From assembly GCA_009379815.1 (NCBI GenBank), contig WHSY01000022.1, positions 1 to 57,393 on the forward strand: a stretch of 57,393 nucleotides of DNA, read 5' to 3'. Both the position numbers and the translations under genes were made by a program. Below, one piece after another: positions 57,338-57,393 of the stretch. How positions within the stretch are numbered: position 1 is the first letter of the stretch; every line of letters starts with the position of its first letter. This DNA is from Pseudonocardiaceae bacterium. GTDB taxonomy: Bacteria > Actinomycetota > Actinomycetes > Mycobacteriales > Pseudonocardiaceae. Below the pieces are notes generated by a model, which ran no database searches, was not told the origin of the DNA, and saw nothing but the letters and a program-made list of their open reading frames with translations.

Positions 57338-57393
57338 GAGTTGTCACCCTCGCAGGGCTTCCTGAATGGGGCGAAGCCGCCCGCGGGCGCGCG
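57334..57393 (+). CDS. start of an unidentified downstream gene (partial)
   Basis: A GTG overlapping the ComE-like stop as GTGA opens a frame that runs 20 codons to the window edge (VRVVTLAGLPEWGEAARGRA). The coupling and the hydrophobic first strand make it a likely operon member, perhaps a Rossmann-type enzyme. Too short to assign. Confidence 0.5.
   Translation, partial: MRVVTLAGLPEWGEAARGRA

Noticed and set aside
1-57393. CRISPR arrays, tRNA or rRNA genes, prophage
   Set aside because: No regularly spaced repeats, tRNA cloverleaf, rRNA sequence or phage structural genes were seen on either strand.

Overview
The window is high-GC DNA with many GTG starts and 1- or 4-base stop/start overlaps. 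Its gene families include several fatty-acid-type CoA ligases, a DUF35/thiolase pair, a BTAD regulator and an ECF42-type sigma factor. This points to an actinobacterium, most likely of the Pseudonocardiaceae; the genus is an inference, since there is no rRNA or tRNA here. All annotation is by reading motifs and context; no database search was run.

Layout. 0-9.6 kb: alcohol dehydrogenase, CoA ligase, a large BTAD/ATPase/TPR regulator, DoxX, a DGPF protein with its ECF42-like sigma factor, and a methyltransferase remnant. 9.6-32.1 kb: a lipid/aromatic-acid catabolic region with four more acyl-CoA ligases, acyl-CoA dehydrogenase, thiolase plus DUF35, MaoC hydratases, SDR and enoyl-CoA hydratase. 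It also holds an IclR regulator beside a branched-chain-type ABC importer in which permease and ATPase are fused, an HDAC-like amidohydrolase and a MetE-like protein. 32.3-35.2 kb: a TPP enzyme and a second MetE-like protein in visibly lower-GC DNA. 35.6-36.0 kb: a 433-bp second copy of the 3' end of the HDAC-like gene.

36.2-46.5 kb is the most unusual part. On the minus strand, probably as one operon, lie an FmdB-like zinc ribbon, an FmdA-type formamidase/acetamidase and two paralogous tubulin/FtsZ-fold GTPase-like proteins (518 and 551 aa). With them are three paralogous ~100-aa proteins, a small sigma-factor-like protein, an unknown 175-aa protein and a family-5 solute-binding-like protein without signal peptide whose frame contains one TGA. 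A cytoplasmic AmiC-like ligand-binding protein and a divergent MarR regulator sit upstream. I read this as an undescribed amide-linked cytoskeletal or scaffold system; its function is inferred from neighbours only.

46.5-50.3 kb: CrcB fluoride channel, ArsR-type metal sensor and a CbiMNQO cobalt/nickel ECF importer whose 3' end carries a relic of another gene. 50.4-57.4 kb: a truncated FAH-family gene, then a tightly packed operon (CitE-like lyase, MmgE/PrpD, class III CoA-transferase, MaoC hydratase, acyl-CoA dehydrogenase, two-subunit TPP decarboxylase). This operon resembles itaconate/C5-dicarboxylate degradation.

Several gene remnants (methyltransferase, old-yellow-enzyme, HDAC, FAH) show that the region has been rearranged repeatedly.
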